Source: Paraburkholderia kururiensis JCM 10599 = LMG 19447
GTDB lineage: Bacteria; Pseudomonadota; Gammaproteobacteria; Burkholderiales; Burkholderiaceae
Length of the DNA stretch: 64,000 nt
Reading direction: 5' to 3'
NCBI RefSeq assembly: GCF_003986935.1
Contig: NZ_RJZE01000019.1
Location: 62,001 to 126,000 of the forward strand
Positions within the stretch are counted from its first letter, which is position 1. Each line of letters opens with the position of its first letter. The position numbers and the translations under genes were made by a program. The notes beneath the pieces were generated by a model. That model saw nothing but the letters and a program-made list of their open reading frames with translations. It ran no database searches and was not told where the DNA came from. This document shows positions 9,547 to 18,375 of the stretch, one piece after another.

Positions 9547-10458
9547 TCAAGCAGCCTGCGAACGCTCACCGACAGTCGCCGCCGTGTGCGCCCCGGCTTG
9601 AGCGCCGCCGTTAGCACGCGCCGGATGGCATGCGGGACAGCTCTTGCCCGGCGTATAGAGCGGCGAGCGCTGATCCTCGGCGCTCACCACGGCGCGGCAC
9701 GCGAAGCATTGCGCGATGTCGGCGGGCTTGAGCGCGGGGTCGAGCGCCGTGCGGTGGTCGAACACGAAGCAGGCGCCGTGATAGTGCGCGCCGCCCACTT
9801 CCTCGAAATACTTGAGGATGCCGCCTTCGAGCTGATAGACATGTTCGATGCCCGCTTCCTTCATGTGGATGGCCGCCTTCTCGCAGCGGATGCCGCCCGT
9901 GCAGAACGACACCACCGTCTTGCCTTCCAGGTCCGCGCGATGCGCCTCGATCACGGCGGGGAATTCGCTGAACTTCGCGATGCGGTAGTCGAGCGCGTCG
10001 TCGAACGTGCCCACGTCCACTTCGAACGCGTTGCGCGTGTCGAGCATCACGACCGGGCGGCCTTCGTCGTCGTGACCGCGGTCGAGCCATGCCTTCAACG
10101 TACGGGCGTCCACGGCGGGCGCGCGGCCCAGCTCGGGCTGGATCGCGGGCTTCTTCATCGTGATGATCTCGCGCTTGAGGCGCACGAGCATGCGGTTGAA
10201 CGGCCGGTCCTCCGAGAAGCTTTCCTTGAACTGCAGGCTCGTGAACTTGCCTTCGAAGAGCGGGTCGTGGCGCAGGTAATCCATGAACGCGCGGGCGTTG
10301 TCGGGCGTGCCGGCGACGAACAGGTTGATGCCTTCGGGCGCGAGCAGGATGGTGCCGCGCAGGTCGAGCGCCTTGCAGCGTTCGAGCATGAGCGGGCGCC
10401 ATTCGGCGGTCTTGTCGAGCGTGACGAAGTAGTAGGAAGCGAGATTCAGGATGGACAT
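9547..10458 (-). CDS. trhO: tRNA uridine(34) hydroxylase TrhO (rhodanese-domain, UPF0176)
   Basis: A 303-residue member of the YceA/TrhO family, which makes 5-hydroxyuridine at tRNA position 34 in an oxygen-dependent step. The N-terminal half has the family's acylphosphatase-like fold (LLAPEGINLFVAG). The rhodanese domain covers about residues 125-225 with the catalytic loop CTGGIRCEKA. A cysteine-rich tail (CFAC and CPACH) probably binds zinc. The last 20 or so residues are Ala/Gly-rich and unlike the core; the gene ends against a tandem repeat. ATG at 10458 agrees with family length, but the ribosome site is weak. Confidence 0.93.
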   Translation of the reverse strand: MSILNLASYYFVTLDKTAEWRPLMLERCKALDLRGTILLAPEGINLFVAGTPDNARAFMDYLRHDPLFEGKFTSLQFKESFSEDRPFNRMLVRLKREIITMKKPAIQPELGRAPAVDARTLKAWLDRGHDDEGRPVVMLDTRNAFEVDVGTFDDALDYRIAKFSEFPAVIEAHRADLEGKTVVSFCTGGIRCEKAAIHMKEAGIEHVYQLEGGILKYFEEVGGAHYHGACFVFDHRTALDPALKPADIAQCFACRAVVSAEDQRSPLYTPGKSCPACHPARANGGAQAGAHTAATVGERSQAA

Positions 10459-10558
10459 GGCGTTCTGCGATAAGACAGGCCTGCGCAGCGGTGCGGCGGC
10501 GAGGTTGCCGCGACGGCGTTACAGCTGCCGGACGCAAGCGGCGCGGGCGCAAACCGCT

Positions 10559-10564
10559 ATTATC
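10559..10564 (-). promoter_or_regulatory. possible -10 box for trhO
   Basis: Read leftward, GATAAT differs from the sigma-70 -10 consensus by one base. It would start a transcript about 95 bases before the trhO ATG. No clear -35, so tentative. Confidence 0.3.
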
Positions 10565-10694
10565 CCTCAACTGCGAAGGGGCTCTTCTGCATCGGCCTGG
10601 ATGCCCCGGGAGCACCTCGTGAGGCCTGTCCGCCACGCAGCTTTTCGCCTCTCTCGCCGCCCCAAATTAGCCGAAGGCCGCAGGCGCCCGGTTG

Positions 10695-10700
10695 TACAAT
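10695..10700 (+). promoter_or_regulatory. -10 box (TACAAT) directly before dnaE
   Basis: TACAAT lies just seven bases before the ATG at 10708, so a normal transcription start would fall on or next to the start codon itself. That predicts a leaderless or nearly leaderless dnaE message, unless another promoter upstream is used. No good -35 is visible. Confidence 0.45.
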
Positions 10701-10707
10701 GTCGCGC

Positions 10708-13700
10708 ATGTCAGATCCCCGCTTCGTTCACCTCCGCGTCCACTCGGAATTCTCGATTGCCGACGGCATCGTGCGCCTTGACGACATCGTCGCGGCGGCG
10801 GCCAAAGACGGTCAGGGCGCACTCGCGCTCACCGATCTCGGCAACGCCTTCGGTCTCGTTCGTTTCTACAAGGAAGCCCGCGGCAAAGGGGTCAAACCCA
10901 TTGCCGGCTGCGACGTCTGGATCATGAATCCGGACGACCGCGACAAGCCTTCGCGTCTTTTGCTGCTCGTGAAGGACCGACGCGGTTACCTGAATCTCTG
11001 CGAGCTGCTCACGAAAGCGTGGCTCACGAACCAGTACCGCGGCCGCGCCGAAGTGGATGCGGCGTGGCTCGAAGGCGAGCTTGCCGAAGGGCTGCTTGCG
11101 CTGTCGGGCGCGCAGCACGGCGACATCGGTCTTGCGCTTGCCGCCGGCAACGACGAAGCGGCGAAGCGCCATGCCGAGCGTTGGGCCAAGGTCTTTCCGA
11201 ACGGGTTCTACATCGAGTTGCAACGTGGCGGCCATCCCGGCGCGGAAGCCTATGTGCAACAGGCGGTGACGATCGCGGCGCAACTGAAGCTGCCGGTGGT
11301 TGCCACGCACGCCGTGCAGTTCATGACGCCCGACGACTTCACGGCACACGAGGCGCGCGTCTGTATTTCGGAAGGCGACATCCTCGCCAATCCGCGTCGC
11401 CCGAAACGCTTCACCACCGAGCAGTACTTCCGCACCCAGGACGAGATGGCGAAGCTCTTCGCCGACATTCCGTCCGCGCTCGCCAACACCGTTGAAATCG
11501 CGAAGCGCTGCAATCTCACGCTCGAACTCGGCAAGCCCAAGCTGCCGCTCTTTCCGACGCCGGATGGCCTCTCGCTCGACGACTACCTCGTGCAGCTCTC
11601 GAAAGAAGGGCTCGAGAAGCGCCTCGTGCAGCTCTATCCGAACGAGGCCGAGCGCGAGCAGGAACGCGAGCGCTACTACCAGCGCCTCGACTTCGAGTGC
11701 GGAACCATCATCAAGATGGGCTTTCCGGGCTACTTCCTGATCGTTGCGGACTTCATCAACTGGGCCAAGAACAACGGCGTGCCGGTGGGGCCGGGCCGCG
11801 GTTCGGGCGCGGGCTCGCTCGTCGCTTACGCGCTCGGTATTACCGACCTCGATCCGCTGCGCTACAACCTGCTGTTCGAACGCTTCCTGAATCCGGAACG
11901 CGTGTCGATGCCTGACTTCGACATCGACTTCTGTCAGCACGGCCGCGACCGCGTGATCCAGTACGTGAAGGAAAAGTACGGCGCGGACGCCGTCTCGCAG
12001 ATCGCCACCTTCGGCACCATGGCGGCGAAGGCGGCGGTGCGCGACATCGGCCGCGTGCTCGACCTCGGCTACAACTTCACGGACGGCGTGGCGAAGCTCA
12101 TTCCGTTCAAGCCCGGCAAGCACGTCACGATTGCCGACGCGATGAAGGAAGAGCCGCTGCTGCAGGAGCGCAACGACAACGAAGACGAAGTACGCCAGCT
12201 GCTCGAACTCGCGCAGCGCGTGGAAGGCTTGACGCGTAACGTCGGCATGCACGCGGGCGGCGTGCTGATTGCGCCCGGCAAGCTCACCGACTTCTGTCCG
12301 CTCTACACGCAGGGCGACGAAAGCGGCGTGGTGAGCCAGTACGACAAGGACGACGTGGAAGCCGTCGGCCTCGTGAAGTTCGACTTTCTGGGTCTCACGA
12401 CGCTGACCATTCTCGACTGGGCGGAGCGCTACATTCGCCGGCTCGATCCGTCGAAGGAGAACTGGTCGCTCGCGCAGGTGCCGCTCGACGACCCGGCGTC
12501 GTTCTCGATCCTCAAAAAGGCCAACACGGTTGCCGTGTTCCAGCTGGAAAGCCGCGGCATGCAAGGCATGCTGAAAGACGCCCAGCCCGACCGCTTCGAA
12601 GACATCATCGCGCTCGTGGCGCTGTACCGTCCAGGCCCGATGGACCTGATCCCCAGCTTCTGCGCGCGCAAGCACGGCCGCGAGATGGTGGAGTACCCGG
12701 ACCCGCGCGTCGAGCCCGTCCTGAAAGAGACCTACGGGATCATGGTCTATCAGGAGCAGGTGATGCAGATGGCGCAGATCATCGGCGGCTACTCGCTGGG
12801 CGGCGCCGACCTGCTGCGTCGCGCGATGGGCAAGAAGAAGCCCGAAGAGATGGCGCAGCACCGCGAAATCTTCGCCGAAGGTGCCGCGAAGAACGGCCTC
12901 TCGCGCGCGAAGTCCGACGAAATCTTCGACTTGATGGAGAAGTTCGCGGGCTACGGCTTCAACAAGTCGCACGCCGCGGCCTACGCGCTGCTCGCGTACT
13001 ACACCGCTTGGCTGAAGGCGCACCATCCCGCCGAATTCATGGCGGCCAACATGTCGCTCGCGATGGACGACACGGACAAGGTCAAGATCCTGTTCGAAGA
13101 CTGCATCGCCAACGGCATGACGGTGCTGCCGCCCGACGTCAACTGCTCGGCCTATCGCTTCGAGCCGGTGGGCGAGCCCGACGGCAAGCGCGCGAAGACC
13201 ATCCGCTACGGCCTTGGCGCCATCAAGGGCAGCGGCCAGAACGCGATCGAGGAAATTCTGCGGGCGCGCGAAGACGGTCCCTTCACGGACCTGTTCGATT
13301 TTTGCGCGCGCGTGGATCGCCGTATCGTCAATCGCCGCACGGTGGAGGCCATGATCCGCGCCGGCGCGTTCGACGCGCTGCACGCCAATCGCGCGCAGCT
13401 CATCGCGTCGGTGCCGCTCGCCATGGAAGCGGCCGAGCAGGCCGCCGCGAATGCCTTGCAGGCCGGCCTCTTCGACATGGGCGACGCGCCCTCGCAAGGC
13501 CACGAACTCGTGGACGAGTCGGCGTGGCCCGAAAAGCGCAAGCTTCAGGAAGAGAAGGGCGCGCTGGGCTTCTATCTCTCGGGCCACCTCTTCGATGCCT
13601 ACAAGGACGAGGTGCGCCGCTTCGTGCGGCTCAAGATCGGCGAACTGAAGGAGGGCCGCGACCGGCTGATTGCGGGCGTGATCGCGTCACTGCGCACGCA

Positions 13701-14298
13701 GATGACGCAGCGCGGCAAGATGCTGATCGCACTCGTGGACGACGGCACAGGCCAGTGCGAAGTGACCGTTTTCAACGAACAGTTCGAAGCGCACAAGCAC
13801 CTGTTCAAGGAAGACGAACTGCTCGTCGTGCAGGGCCAGGCGCGCAACGACGCGTTCACGGGCGGCATCCGCTTCACGGCGGAGACGGTGATGGACCTCG
13901 AGCGCGCGCGCAGCCGCTATGCCCAGGCGGTGAAGGTACAGATGAACGGCAACGCTGACGCGCTTGCGCTGCGCCGCGTGCTGGAGGCGCATTGCGCCCG
14001 TGCCGACGAGGCGCAGGCCGCGGCTGCGCCGGCATCGGCGCCCGCGGGCAGGGGCGGCAACGGCGGGTATGGCCGCAATGGGGCGAACGGCGGGGGCTAT
14101 GGAGGCAACGGTGGCGGTCACTCCCGCGCAGCGTCCGCGCCGATTCCCAACGGCCTCGCGGTGCAGATCGTCTATCGCAGCGACAACGCCGAAGGCGAAG
14201 TGCGCTTAGGCGACGCGTGGCGCGTGAAGCCCACCGACGAACTGCTCTCGGCGTTGCGCGGCGAGTTCGCGGGAAGCTCGATCGAAATCGTTTATTGA
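10708..14298 (+). CDS. dnaE: DNA polymerase III alpha subunit DnaE
   Basis: Replicative polymerase of 1196 residues. The PHP domain opens the protein (FVHLRVHSEFS, ALTDLGNAFG). The palm carries the catalytic aspartates in PDFDIDFCQHGRDRV and later in VKFDFLGLTTLTIL. The helix-hairpin-helix and OB-fold regions follow (ALVDDGTGQCEVTVF). Near residues 1110-1145, just before the final domain, there is an inserted Gly/Asn-rich low-complexity linker (GGNGGYGRNGANGGG) that E. coli DnaE lacks. I prefer ATG 10708 over the in-frame ATG at 10699, which overlaps the -10 box. The gene overlaps the convergent glycosyltransferase stop by seven bases. Confidence 0.97.
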   Translation: MSDPRFVHLRVHSEFSIADGIVRLDDIVAAAAKDGQGALALTDLGNAFGLVRFYKEARGKGVKPIAGCDVWIMNPDDRDKPSRLLLLVKDRRGYLNLCELLTKAWLTNQYRGRAEVDAAWLEGELAEGLLALSGAQHGDIGLALAAGNDEAAKRHAERWAKVFPNGFYIELQRGGHPGAEAYVQQAVTIAAQLKLPVVATHAVQFMTPDDFTAHEARVCISEGDILANPRRPKRFTTEQYFRTQDEMAKLFADIPSALANTVEIAKRCNLTLELGKPKLPLFPTPDGLSLDDYLVQLSKEGLEKRLVQLYPNEAEREQERERYYQRLDFECGTIIKMGFPGYFLIVADFINWAKNNGVPVGPGRGSGAGSLVAYALGITDLDPLRYNLLFERFLNPERVSMPDFDIDFCQHGRDRVIQYVKEKYGADAVSQIATFGTMAAKAAVRDIGRVLDLGYNFTDGVAKLIPFKPGKHVTIADAMKEEPLLQERNDNEDEVRQLLELAQRVEGLTRNVGMHAGGVLIAPGKLTDFCPLYTQGDESGVVSQYDKDDVEAVGLVKFDFLGLTTLTILDWAERYIRRLDPSKENWSLAQVPLDDPASFSILKKANTVAVFQLESRGMQGMLKDAQPDRFEDIIALVALYRPGPMDLIPSFCARKHGREMVEYPDPRVEPVLKETYGIMVYQEQVMQMAQIIGGYSLGGADLLRRAMGKKKPEEMAQHREIFAEGAAKNGLSRAKSDEIFDLMEKFAGYGFNKSHAAAYALLAYYTAWLKAHHPAEFMAANMSLAMDDTDKVKILFEDCIANGMTVLPPDVNCSAYRFEPVGEPDGKRAKTIRYGLGAIKGSGQNAIEEILRAREDGPFTDLFDFCARVDRRIVNRRTVEAMIRAGAFDALHANRAQLIASVPLAMEAAEQAAANALQAGLFDMGDAPSQGHELVDESAWPEKRKLQEEKGALGFYLSGHLFDAYKDEVRRFVRLKIGELKEGRDRLIAGVIASLRTQMTQRGKMLIALVDDGTGQCEVTVFNEQFEAHKHLFKEDELLVVQGQARNDAFTGGIRFTAETVMDLERARSRYAQAVKVQMNGNADALALRRVLEAHCARADEAQAAAAPASAPAGRGGNGGYGRNGANGGGYGGNGGGHSRAASAPIPNGLAVQIVYRSDNAEGEVRLGDAWRVKPTDELLSALRGEFAGSSIEIVY

Positions 14299-15086
14299 AC
14301 GGACTTGCCGGCGTCCTGCGGGGCGGGCCGGCGGTCCGCTTCGTCCAGATGGGCGAGCTTGAGGAAGCGGTAGTAGACCGTTTCCGCATTGAAGACGGCG
14401 ATCATGAAACCCGCGCGGCCGTCGAGGAACCCTCGCCGCAGAATCCAGGTACGCACGAAGGCCCACAGGCCGCGCGCCACCGCCTTGCCGAAGCTGCCGC
14501 GCTGCCCCGCTGCGTGCCGCTGGGCAGCGCCGGCGCTGGAGTAGGCGTCGAGCTTGCGCAGCACGCTCTCGAAGTCTTCGTACGAGTAGTGCAGTAGCCG
14601 GCCGTCGAGCCGTTGCGTCGGCCCCTCGAAGACGAGCCGCTCGTGTACGAGGTCGCCGGAAAAGCGCGCCGCGCCGCGCCGGAACAGGCGCGGAATCCAG
14701 TCCGGATACCAGCCGCTGTGGCGTACCCACTGGCCGCAGAAGCTCGACAGCCGGTCGATTTCGTAGACGTCCGCGCGCGGCTCCGCGATTGCGGCGTGTA
14801 TGGAGGCGGCCAGTTGCGGCGAGACGATCTCGTCGGCGTCGATGGAAAGCACCCAGGTCGTGGCAAGCGCATCGAGCGCGCGGTTCTTCTGCGGGCCGAA
14901 GCCGGGCCAGTCGAGGTGCTCGATGACGCGGGCGCCGTGGGCGCGGGCGATCTCGAGCGTGGTATCGGTGCTGCCGCTGTCCACCACGACGATCTCGTCG
15001 GCGAAGGCCACGGAGGCAAGGCACTCGGCGAGCCGTGCGGCGGCATTGCGGGTGATGATGGCGACGCCGAGCGTAGGCGGGTTCAT
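14292..15086 (-). CDS. family 2 glycosyltransferase, WaaE/KdtX-like
   Basis: A 264-residue GT2 enzyme, expected at the inner face of the cytoplasmic membrane, adding a sugar to the LPS core. The N-terminal nucleotide-sugar fold has the motifs AIITRNAAARL, VVVDSGSTD and the DXD-like SIDADE, followed by RLFRRG and LVHE typical of the WaaE group (a core glucosyltransferase in Klebsiella and relatives). The start at 15086 begins right at the fold; longer upstream frames are low complexity. It is divergent from msbA, sharing a 286-base intergenic region, consistent with an LPS core role. The exact sugar and acceptor cannot be read from sequence. Confidence 0.88.
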   Translation of the reverse strand: MNPPTLGVAIITRNAAARLAECLASVAFADEIVVVDSGSTDTTLEIARAHGARVIEHLDWPGFGPQKNRALDALATTWVLSIDADEIVSPQLAASIHAAIAEPRADVYEIDRLSSFCGQWVRHSGWYPDWIPRLFRRGAARFSGDLVHERLVFEGPTQRLDGRLLHYSYEDFESVLRKLDAYSSAGAAQRHAAGQRGSFGKAVARGLWAFVRTWILRRGFLDGRAGFMIAVFNAETVYYRFLKLAHLDEADRRPAPQDAGKSVQ

Positions 15087-15207
15087 GCGTGAGTAGCGGG
15101 CGGTAGAGGTGAGTGGAGAAGGCGTCGGAAAAGCTCGCGAAAGTATACACAGCGCGCGCGGCCGAGCCGTCGGCACGGTTGAACCCTGATGCTGCAATGC
15201 GCACGAA

Positions 15208-15251
15208 ACGCGCGCAAAACGCGAACAGAACGCGAACAGAACGCGTGCAAG
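15208..15251. repeat. 11-bp tandem repeat between the divergent GT2 and msbA genes
   Basis: Four in-phase units (acgcgcgcaaa, acgcgaacaga twice, acgcgtgcaag) lie in the shared upstream region, about 45 bases before the msbA -10 box. Confidence 0.85.
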
Positions 15252-15295
15252 CGAATGTATCGGCGCTGCTGTGCGGTGCCCCGTGGCCGGCGGTT

Positions 15296-15301
15296 TACAA
15301 T
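15296..15301 (+). promoter_or_regulatory. probable -10 box (TACAAT) for msbA
   Basis: TACAAT lies about 70 bases before the proposed msbA start. It matches five of six consensus positions; the -35 region is not clear. Confidence 0.45.
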
Positions 15302-15372
15302 GCTGGTCTTTCCGATCGGTCCGCGGCGCAACTGCCCCGGACGCCTGTTTGTCCGTATTTCCCGAGGAACTC

Positions 15373-17160
15373 TTGAGCGCGAAGCCCACGTTAAGCAAGC
15401 CCATAGGCGGTTCCGGCGACGCTTCTTCGCCCGTCGTCGTGTTGCGGCGGTTGCTGCCGTACCTGAAGCCGTTGTGGTGGGTGTTGATTGCCGGCATCGC
15501 GGCCATGGCCGTCAGCTCGGCCACCGACGCCGGCATCCCCGCGCTCTTGAAGCCGCTGCTCGACCACGGCTTCGGCGCCAAGGGCAGCCCCAGCGCGAAG
15601 TGGTACGTCCCCGCTGCCGTGATCGGCCTCGCGTTCGTGCGTGGCGTCTCGCAGTATGCGTCCGGCTACCTGCTGCAGTACGTGTCGAACCGCGTCCTGC
15701 TCGAACTGCGCATGAAGATGTTCGACCGGATGATCCATACGAGCGTCGCATTCTTCCAGCGCGAAACCGCGAGTACCGTCATCAACGCCATCGTGTTCGA
15801 GGTCAACCAGATCCTCAACGTGCTGGTGAGCGTGATGGTGACGCTCGTGCGCGACTCGCTCACCGTGCTGTTCCTGCTGGCGTACCTGTTCTATCTCAAC
15901 TGGCGCCTGACGCTGATCGTGGCCGTGCTGCTGCCGGGCATCGGCTGGCTGGTGGGCAAGATCAACCGGCGCCTGCGGCGCCTGAACCGCGAGCACCAGG
16001 CGCTCACCAACGAACTGTCGTACATCGTCGAAGAGACCGTGGGCGGCTACAAGGTCGTGAAGGTCCACAACGGCGAGCGATACGAGACCGACCGCTTCAA
16101 CGCGCTGAGCCGCCGGCTGCGCGGCTACTCGATGCGGATGACCATCTCGGGCGGGCTCGCGCAGCCGCTCACGCAGTTCCTGTCGTCCATTGCGCTCGCG
16201 GTGGTCATCACGATCGCCGTGGTGCAGTCGTCGCACGACCAGACCACGGTGGGAGGCTTCGTCGCGTTCGTCACGTCGATGCTGCTCATCATTTCGCCGC
16301 TCAAGCATCTGATGGACGTGAACCAGCCGCTGCAACGCGGCATGACCGCGGCCGAGCTGATCTTCGGCCTGATCGACGAGCCGCCCGAGCCCGAAGGCGG
16401 CGGGCTGCCGCTCGAACGCGCGACCGGCGAGGTCGAGTTTCGCGACGTGTCGTTCACCTATGGCCTCGCCGGTCAGCCCACGCTCGACCGCGTGTCGTTC
16501 AAGGTGGCGCCGGGCGAGATGGTGGCGCTCGCGGGGCCGTCGGGCAGCGGCAAGACCACGCTCGTGAACCTGCTGCCGCGCTTCTTCGACCCGACGGGCG
16601 GCGAGATTCTCGTGGACGGCGTCGCGCTGCCCGACTACAACGTGCACGGGCTGCGCAGCCAGATCGCGATGGTGAGCCAGGACGTGACGCTCTTCAACGA
16701 CACGATCGCGAGCAACGTGGCCTACGGCGAGACCCCCGACCGCGAGCGCGTGGCCGCGGCACTGAAGGCGGCGAACCTGTGGGACACCGTCACGGCGATG
16801 CCGGACGGCATCGATACGCTCGTGGGCGACAACGGCATGCGGCTGTCGGGCGGACAGCGGCAGCGCCTCGCCATCGCGCGAGCCATCTACAAGGACGCGC
16901 CGATCCTGATTCTGGACGAAGCCACCTCGGCGCTGGACTCCGAATCGGAGCGCCACGTACAGGCCGCGCTGGAAACGCTGATGCGCGGGCGCACGACGCT
17001 CGTGATCGCGCACCGGCTTTCCACCATCGAGCGCGCCGACCGGATTCTCGTGATGGAAGCAGGGCGCATCGTCGAGCGCGGCAGCCATCAGCAATTGCTG
17101 GCGCAGGGCGGGCTTTACGCGCATCTGCACCGGATCCAGTTTCAGCAGGCGGCGGCGTAG
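15373..17160 (+). CDS. msbA: lipid A export ATP-binding/permease protein MsbA
   Basis: Inner-membrane half-transporter of 595 residues that flips core-lipid A to the periplasmic leaflet. The first 320 residues contain six membrane helices; the ATPase domain follows with Walker A GPSGSGKTT (about 386-394), signature LSGGQRQRLAIAR, Walker B ILILDEATSALD and the switch histidine in IAHRLST. The TTG at 15373 is the best start: GAGGAA precedes it and the length then fits the family; the earlier in-frame ATG at 15271 adds an unrelated segment and lies upstream of the -10 box. It sits among LPS core glycosyltransferase genes. Confidence 0.95.
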   Translation: MSAKPTLSKPIGGSGDASSPVVVLRRLLPYLKPLWWVLIAGIAAMAVSSATDAGIPALLKPLLDHGFGAKGSPSAKWYVPAAVIGLAFVRGVSQYASGYLLQYVSNRVLLELRMKMFDRMIHTSVAFFQRETASTVINAIVFEVNQILNVLVSVMVTLVRDSLTVLFLLAYLFYLNWRLTLIVAVLLPGIGWLVGKINRRLRRLNREHQALTNELSYIVEETVGGYKVVKVHNGERYETDRFNALSRRLRGYSMRMTISGGLAQPLTQFLSSIALAVVITIAVVQSSHDQTTVGGFVAFVTSMLLIISPLKHLMDVNQPLQRGMTAAELIFGLIDEPPEPEGGGLPLERATGEVEFRDVSFTYGLAGQPTLDRVSFKVAPGEMVALAGPSGSGKTTLVNLLPRFFDPTGGEILVDGVALPDYNVHGLRSQIAMVSQDVTLFNDTIASNVAYGETPDRERVAAALKAANLWDTVTAMPDGIDTLVGDNGMRLSGGQRQRLAIARAIYKDAPILILDEATSALDSESERHVQAALETLMRGRTTLVIAHRLSTIERADRILVMEAGRIVERGSHQQLLAQGGLYAHLHRIQFQQAAA

Positions 17161-17325
17161 GGCAGGGGGTGGTGTTCCCGCCGGGCCTCTCCGCCGCCCG
17201 CAAGTGCGCCGACGCCACAATTGATCGCCCGAGTTGTAACGAATTGTTGCAATTTTCGAATCTGTCCCTCATGCTGCGCGCTGGTCTGTGCAACGATGCG
17301 GCGCGAGACGCCGCGGCTTCCCGGC

Positions 17326-18363
17326 ATGCTCGCTCACACACGCTTTCCGCTCGTTTCAGTCGCGCTCGCAACCTATAACGGCACGCTGCATTTGCCCGAG
17401 TTCCTGGCCTCCCTCGAAGCCCAGACCTGGCCGAATCTCGAAGTCGTCGTCTCCGACGACGGCTCCACCGACGGAACCCCCGATCTGCTCCAGTCCTACC
17501 GCGGCCCGCTTCGCATCCGGGTCGTGGCGGCCGGCGAGCGCGTGGGCATTGCGCGCAACTTCGAACGGGCGATGGCCGGTTGTGAAGGCGAGTTCATCAC
17601 GCTAGCCGACCAGGACGACGTCTGGGCGCCGGAGAAAATCGCCGACGCCGTTGCGGCGCTGCAGGCCGTGGCCGCGCGGCGCGGCGCCGACACCCCCGCG
17701 CTGGCCTTCTGCGACATCGAACTGGTCGATGCGCGTCTTGCCTGCCTGTCCAGGTCGCTGTTTCACATCACGACGAAGTCGGCCAACGCCGCGCGGCTGC
17801 GCGACTTCCTTCTGAGCAACCACATTCCCGGCTGCTCGATGCTGCTGAATCGGGCTGCGGTCGAACGCGCGTTGCCGATGCCGCCACAGGTCGTGATGCA
17901 CGACTGGTGGCTGGCGATGGTGGCGGCTGCGTTCGGCGAGATCGTGCATGTTGCGAAGCCGCATCTGAAGTACCGGCAGCATGGGGGCAACGCGGTGGGG
18001 GCAGCCGCCACGGGCAGCTGCCAGGTCGTACGCGACCCGGCTCTCGCGGCGCTTTCATCGGCCGAGCGGCGCGAGCGCGGCCGCCGCCGGCAGATCAATG
18101 GCGTGGCGGCGCAGTTGCAGGCATTCGCCTTCCGTTTCGGCGATGAACTGCCGCCGCGCGCTCAGGCCGACATGGCCGCGCTTTCGCGGGGCCTTGCGAA
18201 CATGGCGGGCGCGTTGTGGTTCGTCACAAATACGCACACCGGCGAGACCTTCCTGCGTTCCCTCAAGATGCTGCGACGCCTGCGGCTCAGCGTGCTGCGC
18301 TTCGGCATGGACGCCGGCCGCCGGCGCGGCGGACGTACTGCCGCCGGACTGTCCCGCGTCTGA
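17326..18363 (+). CDS. family 2 glycosyltransferase
   Basis: A GT2 enzyme of about 345 residues. The motifs SVALATYNG, VVVSDDGSTDGT and LADQDDVW (a DXD variant common in rhamnosyl- and heptosyl-type GT2 enzymes) are in the first 110 residues; HDWWLAM is the usual acceptor-side motif. The start is uncertain: ATG 17326 begins nearest the fold, while ATG 17296 adds ten residues; neither has a clear ribosome site. It follows msbA in the same direction after 165 bases and probably acts on LPS core or O-antigen. Sugar specificity is unknown. Confidence 0.85.
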   Translation: MLAHTRFPLVSVALATYNGTLHLPEFLASLEAQTWPNLEVVVSDDGSTDGTPDLLQSYRGPLRIRVVAAGERVGIARNFERAMAGCEGEFITLADQDDVWAPEKIADAVAALQAVAARRGADTPALAFCDIELVDARLACLSRSLFHITTKSANAARLRDFLLSNHIPGCSMLLNRAAVERALPMPPQVVMHDWWLAMVAAAFGEIVHVAKPHLKYRQHGGNAVGAAATGSCQVVRDPALAALSSAERRERGRRRQINGVAAQLQAFAFRFGDELPPRAQADMAALSRGLANMAGALWFVTNTHTGETFLRSLKMLRRLRLSVLRFGMDAGRRRGGRTAAGLSRV

Positions 18364-18375
18364 GCCGGCTTCGCG

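Noticed and set aside
10711..13587. A 958-codon minus-strand frame opposite dnaE
   Set aside because: Same cause; composition is antisense-like (His, Arg, Val-Ala-Arg) and the plus strand has the full polymerase.
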